From NCBI GenBank assembly GCA_030536195.1, contig JAUNQL010000031.1, positions 1-9,361 of the forward strand: a stretch of 9,361 nucleotides of DNA, written 5' to 3'. The translations under genes were made by a program, and so were the position numbers. This stretch comes from Clostridia bacterium (lineage in GTDB: Bacteria > Bacillota > Clostridia > Oscillospirales > Acutalibacteraceae). Below, one piece after another: positions 6,416 through 9,361 of the stretch; positions within the stretch are counted from its first letter, which is position 1; each line of letters begins with the position of its first letter. The notes beneath the pieces were generated by a model that worked only from the letters and a program-made list of their open reading frames with translations, did not search any database and was not told the DNA's origin.

Positions 6416-6700
6416 TTACTTAGAAGTGTTGAGGAAACGAAGAACGCCGTCTGTGATACCAAGTACGCGCTCAAACTCAGCTGGGAACTCAGGCTCAGCT
6501 GTGTACTCAACTACATAGTAGTAACCCTCTGACTCGTAGTTGATGTCGTAAGCAAGCTTACGTGTACCCCATTCATCTACGTTGCCAATGGTACCATTCT
6601 TTTCGATAAGTGCTTTGAACTTTTCGAAGTTTGCCTTAGCTGCGTCTTCACCATTCTTAAGTGAGAATACGAGCATAGCTTCATAGTTTTTTGCTGCCAT
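6416..6700 (-). CDS. rpsF: Small ribosomal subunit protein bS6
   Basis: S6 joins S18 on the platform of the 30S subunit. The 94-residue product begins MAAKNYEAMLVFSLKN and contains the family segment GTRKLAYDINYESEGYYYVVEY followed by the FERVLGITDGVLRFL helix. I chose the ATG at 6700, which has the strong site AAGGAGGT at 6708-6715, over an in-frame ATG at 6766: the 22-residue extension is unrelated to S6 and overlaps the structured leader. It is the first gene of rpsF-ssb-rpsR. The consensus promoter at 6788-6816 and a leader of about 80 bases suggest high expression and possible autoregulation by S6:S18. Confidence 0.96.
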   Translation of the reverse strand: MAAKNYEAMLVFSLKNGEDAAKANFEKFKALIEKNGTIGNVDEWGTRKLAYDINYESEGYYYVVEYTAEPEFPAEFERVLGITDGVLRFLNTSK

Positions 6701-6717
6701 TGTTTTTACCTCCTTAT

Positions 6718-6780
6718 GGTCTCTGGCCCTACCACCTTTTTCGGATAGAGCAAGGAATGTGCGCATTTTTAATGCGCGCG
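6718..6780 (-). promoter_or_regulatory. Structured rpsF leader; candidate S6:S18 autoregulatory element
   Basis: The leader between the promoter and the rpsF start has two parts. Near the 5' end is a 7-bp hairpin GCGCATT-AAA-AATGCGC (6761-6777), flanked by two copies of ACATTC. Downstream at 6718-6751 is GCTCTATCCGAAAAAGG followed by TGGTAGGGCCAGAGACC, where CTCT can pair with AGAG and CC with GG around a CCGA-containing loop. S6:S18 leaders in many bacteria use a hairpin with a conserved CCG to mimic the 16S binding site. The resemblance here is by eye and unproven. The hairpin lacks a T-run, so it is not a terminator. Confidence 0.45.
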
Positions 6781-6787
6781 AGAATGT

Positions 6788-6816
6788 ATTATAACTAAAA
6801 ACGCCCCTAATGTCAA
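6788..6816 (-). promoter_or_regulatory. Consensus promoter of the rpsF-ssb-rpsR operon
   Basis: On the minus strand, TTGACA (6811-6816) and TATAAT (6788-6793) are separated by exactly 17 bases, a perfect match to the housekeeping sigma consensus. The -35 box starts two bases after the prfB stop codon (6818-6820), so the operon has its own strong start even though prfB reads toward it. Transcription should begin near 6781. Confidence 0.92.
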
Positions 6817-6817
6817 A

Positions 6818-7936
6818 TCACTTTTTAAGATTTTCAAGTGACTGCATCTGGAGGTAGGCATTGATGAAGCCATCAATGTCGCCGTCCATAACAGCGTTAA
6901 TGTTACCCATTTCAAAGTTTGTCCTTGTATCCTTGGCCAATGTGTATGGCATAAATACGTAGTTTCTAATCTGGTTGCCCCAAGCGATTTCTGTTTTGGC
7001 GCCCTTGATGTCCTCAATCTTATCAAGGTGCTCGCGCTCCTTGATTTCGATGAGCTTGGACTTGAGCATTCTCATACAAACTTCACGGTTTTGGTGCTGT
7101 GAACGCTCAACCTGGCAACATACTACGATGCCTGTTGGCTTGTGGATAAGACGAACTGCGGATGAGGTCTTGTTGACCTTCTGTCCACCGGCGCCAGATG
7201 CACGATATACTTCCATTTCGATGTCCTCTGGACGGAGGTCAACCTCAATGTTGTCATCGATTTCTGGCATAACCTCAAGGGCTGCAAATGAGGTGTGACG
7301 ACGTCCAGCTGCGTCGAAAGGTGAGACGCGGACAAGACGGTGAACGCCAGCCTCGGATTTCATGTAGCCATAGGCATTTTCGCCCTCGATGATGATAGTG
7401 GCGGACTTGAGTCCGGCCTCATCTCCATCGAGATAGTCGGTGGTTGTAACTTTAAATCCGTGGCGTTCACCCCAGCGGTTGTAGAGGCGATAGAGCATTG
7501 ATGCCCAGTCCTGGGCCTCAGTGCCGCCGGCACCCGCATGGAATGTGAGGATTGCGTTACAGCTATCATATTCGCCTGTGAGGAGAGTGGAGAGAGTCAT
7601 AGTATCAAGCTGTGACTTGAACTCGTTTACGCTCTCGGTGCACTCGTCAAGGAGGCTCTCGTCCTCCTCCTCATCGGCGAGTTCAATCATTACAAGTGCG
7701 TCGTCATATGACTGCTTTAAAGCTTCATATGACGCAACTTTATTCTTGAGGGCGCTTGTGCGCTGGAGTACCTTTTGGGAGTTCTCAAGATCATCCCAAA
7801 AGCCGTCCTGTGCGGCAGCTTCCTCAAGTTCTTTTATTTCCTCTCTCATTGCATCGAGACCGAGCGCAACCTTGAGGTCCTCAAGAGGTTTTTCGTTCTC
7901 GAGAAGTGAGAGTCTAAGTTCTTCGTATTGGAGCAT
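6818..7936 (-). CDS. prfB: Peptide chain release factor 2 (RF2), without the programmed frameshift
   Basis: RF2 recognises UAA and UGA stop codons and triggers hydrolysis of peptidyl-tRNA on the ribosome. The 372-residue product has the full domain order. An N-terminal helical domain contains FWDD; SPF (205-207) is the stop-codon recognition tripeptide within VRVSPFDAAGRRHTSF; GGQ (250-252) is the catalytic motif; and a conserved C-terminal segment follows. The SPF and GGQ positions equal those of E. coli RF2. Residue 246 is Ala, not the Thr of E. coli K-12. The start is ATG 7936 with AAAGGA about ten bases upstream. Unlike most bacterial prfB genes, the ORF is uninterrupted: the Leu-Asp near codon 27 is CTC GAT, with no CTT TGA shift site, so the usual UGA-based self-regulation is absent. 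It has its own promoter at 7966-7994. Confidence 0.97.
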   Translation of the reverse strand: MLQYEELRLSLLENEKPLEDLKVALGLDAMREEIKELEEAAAQDGFWDDLENSQKVLQRTSALKNKVASYEALKQSYDDALVMIELADEEEDESLLDECTESVNEFKSQLDTMTLSTLLTGEYDSCNAILTFHAGAGGTEAQDWASMLYRLYNRWGERHGFKVTTTDYLDGDEAGLKSATIIIEGENAYGYMKSEAGVHRLVRVSPFDAAGRRHTSFAALEVMPEIDDNIEVDLRPEDIEMEVYRASGAGGQKVNKTSSAVRLIHKPTGIVVCCQVERSQHQNREVCMRMLKSKLIEIKEREHLDKIEDIKGAKTEIAWGNQIRNYVFMPYTLAKDTRTNFEMGNINAVMDGDIDGFINAYLQMQSLENLKK

Positions 7937-7965
7937 TAAAAATCAGTCCTTTCACGCGTTTTCAT

Positions 7966-7994
7966 ATTATAATAAAAAACATTTGGGTTGTAAA
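7966..7994 (-). promoter_or_regulatory. Promoter of prfB
   Basis: On the minus strand, TTTACA (7989-7994) and TATAAT (7966-7971) are 17 bases apart. The -10 lies about 30 bases upstream of the prfB start, giving a short leader. Its -35 box directly abuts the -35 box of the divergent promoter at 7983-8011. Confidence 0.78.
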
Positions 7995-8011
7995 GGAAAA
8001 TAGTGTATAAT
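7983..8011 (+). promoter_or_regulatory. Divergent promoter for the RING-like/DUF2628 protein and pth
   Basis: TTGGGT (7983-7988) and TATAAT (8006-8011) are 17 bases apart on the plus strand, about 35 bases upstream of the ATG at 8046. The -35 is a moderate match. The two divergent -35 boxes (7983-7988 and 7989-7994) touch, so polymerase could hardly occupy both promoters at once. Confidence 0.65.
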
Positions 8012-8045
8012 TATAGGGATATTTACACCCAAAAGGAGTAAAACT

Positions 8046-9026
8046 ATGAAATACGAAGGCGTTCAATGTCCTGTCTGTCTCAAAGCTTTTGATGCTGATT
8101 CAGACGTAGTAGTTTGTCCTGAGTGTGGTACACCACACCACAGGGAGTGCTACGACAAGACAGGGGATTGTATCAATGCGGTAAAACACGGCACTGAGTT
8201 CGCTTGGGTAAACCCACTCGTTCCACCAGTTGTCGCAGAAACAAAAAAGGAAAAACCGCAAGTTGCTGAGAACCCATCAGTAATCGCAATAGGTTCTCTT
8301 AATAAGGAAAACATGCCAAAGAACGGTGTGATAGGTGAGATGTCTCCAGACCAGATGGGACCTACATATCGTGAGATTAAGGGCGATGAAAAAATAGGTG
8401 ACTACACCGTTGATGAATATGCATCAGTGATCCAGAAGAACATTCCAAAGTTCATGCCAAGGTTTATGATGTTTGAGAGAACCGGCAGAAAAGTATCTTG
8501 GAACTGGGCAGCATTCTTCTTTGGCCCATTCTGGCTTGCATATCGTAAGATGTACAAGTATGCATTACTTGGCTTGCTTTTGACATTTTTCATTCCACTT
8601 GTGTTCTACTCATCTGTAACTGAGTACTATCAGGAGTCATTTAACCTCTATGGTGAGGCACTCACATCAGAGGCATATCAGAGTACAGCTGAGATGAATG
8701 ATGCACTCGACACACTCCAGGCAAACATGCCTGAGCAACCAGTTGCAATCACTGCTTCATCATACATCGAGATGGCAGTTGACATCCTCTGTGCACTCTT
8801 TGGTAACTACCTCTACATGCAAAAGTGTACTGGTGTACTTGATAAGGCTAAGGCTATGGAGGACGCTGAAAAGAAGAAGGCATTTCTTGAGAAAAAGGGT
8901 GGCCGTTCAGTACTGAGCATCATCCTTGTAATAGTTGCATTCTATGCATTTATGATTGCCATTGGCGTCATTGTAAATCTCGCAGGTACAGACCTTGCAA
9001 CATTCTTGCAAAAGTTTATCAAATAG
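8046..9026 (+). CDS. Membrane protein with N-terminal RING-like zinc domain and DUF2628 region; function unknown
   Basis: AAAAGGAG lies six bases before the ATG at 8046. Residues 8-42 form a compact metal-binding module with C8, C11, C24, C27, H31/H32, C35 and C42, in the spacing of prokaryotic RING-like treble-clef domains (CPVC, CPECGTPHHREC). A linker of about 100 polar residues follows. Residues 145-172 contain SWNWAAFFFGPFWLAYRKMY, typical of DUF2628. Membrane segments lie near 173-193, 238-260 and 289-313, with a charged, Lys/Glu-rich loop before the last. I know of no established function for this architecture, which recurs in Firmicutes. A peptide- or ubiquitin-ligase role must not be assumed, since bacterial RING-like domains often just bind proteins. 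The gene is 11 bases upstream of pth and probably co-transcribed with it from the promoter at 7983-8011. Confidence 0.85.
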   Translation: MKYEGVQCPVCLKAFDADSDVVVCPECGTPHHRECYDKTGDCINAVKHGTEFAWVNPLVPPVVAETKKEKPQVAENPSVIAIGSLNKENMPKNGVIGEMSPDQMGPTYREIKGDEKIGDYTVDEYASVIQKNIPKFMPRFMMFERTGRKVSWNWAAFFFGPFWLAYRKMYKYALLGLLLTFFIPLVFYSSVTEYYQESFNLYGEALTSEAYQSTAEMNDALDTLQANMPEQPVAITASSYIEMAVDILCALFGNYLYMQKCTGVLDKAKAMEDAEKKKAFLEKKGGRSVLSIILVIVAFYAFMIAIGVIVNLAGTDLATFLQKFIK

Positions 9027-9037
9027 AGGAATAGCGT

Positions 9038-9361
9038 ATGTTTATCATCGTAGGTCTTGGTAACCCAGGCCGTGAGTATGAACAGACGCGCCACAACATA
9101 GGCTTCATTGCAATCAACGCCGTAGCTGAGGCTCACGGCGTCAAGATAGACCACTTAAAGTTCAATGCACTGACGGCTTCAACAATGATAGGCACCGAGA
9201 AGGTGCTCCTCATGAAGCCCCAGACATACATGAACAACAGTGGTGAAGCCGTAGGTGAAGCGGCGCGTTTCTACAAAGTTCCGCCAGAGAACATCCTTGT
9301 CATATCAGATGATGTGAGCCTGGCTCCTGGCACCTTGCGCATCCGTCGCAAGGGCACAGCG
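9038..9361 (+). CDS. pth: Peptidyl-tRNA hydrolase (partial, runs off the right edge)
   Basis: Pth cleaves peptidyl-tRNAs that drop off the ribosome, recycling tRNA. The visible 108 residues start MFIIVGLGNPGREYEQTRHN and carry the catalytic set: N9, the catalytic H19 in TRHN, N66 in TYMNNSG and D91 in ISDDV. The next segment, LAPGTLRIRRKGTA, is the start of the conserved substrate-binding region. The family is usually about 190 residues, so roughly the last 80 lie outside the window. GAGGA overlapping the end of the upstream gene serves as the ribosome binding site. The 11-base gap suggests an operon with the RING-like/DUF2628 gene. Confidence 0.97.
   Translation, partial: MFIIVGLGNPGREYEQTRHNIGFIAINAVAEAHGVKIDHLKFNALTASTMIGTEKVLLMKPQTYMNNSGEAVGEAARFYKVPPENILVISDDVSLAPGTLRIRRKGTA

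Noticed and set aside
6701..6766. 22-residue N-terminal extension of S6
   Set aside because: It overlaps the structured leader, and the strong AAGGAGGT site points to the ATG at 6700.
6818..6850. Terminator at the end of prfB (TCACTT...AAGTGA hairpin)
   Set aside because: AT-rich 6-bp stem with a long loop, lying in coding sequence and not followed by a clear T-run.

Overview
The window is housekeeping chromosome from a low-to-mid GC Gram-positive bacterium, most likely a member of Clostridia. The evidence is the SRP RNA directly upstream of dnaX, near-consensus sigma-A-type promoters, strong AAGGAGG-type ribosome binding sites, the compact rpsF-ssb-rpsR operon with a zinc-type S18, and a RING-like/DUF2628 membrane protein beside pth. 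This placement is inference; no rRNA or other species marker is present. I see no mobile element, CRISPR array, tRNA or phage gene.

Layout. Positions 1-1382 (minus strand) hold dnaX, the clamp-loader tau/gamma subunit. Its reading frame breaks near 519-539 and the gene runs off the left edge in a Pro/Glu-rich linker. A small SRP RNA (about 1406-1565, minus) sits just upstream of dnaX with its own promoter. Diverging from it, a plus-strand promoter carrying two copies of the dyad CCAC-N5-GTGG drives rlmB (1735-2493). Eleven bases later comes a 1044-residue protein (2505-5639). It combines a very acidic N-terminal half with a membrane half laid out like a heavy-metal (P1B) P-type ATPase whose catalytic motifs are eroded. 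A strong terminator at 5652-5679 closes this unit.

The operon rpsF-ssb-rpsR (6700 down to 5693, minus) converges on that terminator. It starts from a perfect TTGACA-17-TATAAT promoter and has a structured leader. prfB (RF2, 7936-6818, minus) lies upstream and lacks the usual programmed frameshift. Its promoter is back to back with a plus-strand promoter for a RING-like/DUF2628 membrane protein (8046-9026), which is followed after 11 bases by pth (9038 to the right edge, partial).

Most genes serve DNA replication (dnaX, ssb), translation (rlmB, rpsF, rpsR, prfB, pth) or protein targeting (SRP RNA). The two membrane proteins without assigned function are the novel part. The most interesting item is the pseudo-P-type ATPase, followed by the dnaX frame break and the twin operator-like dyads at the rlmB promoter.
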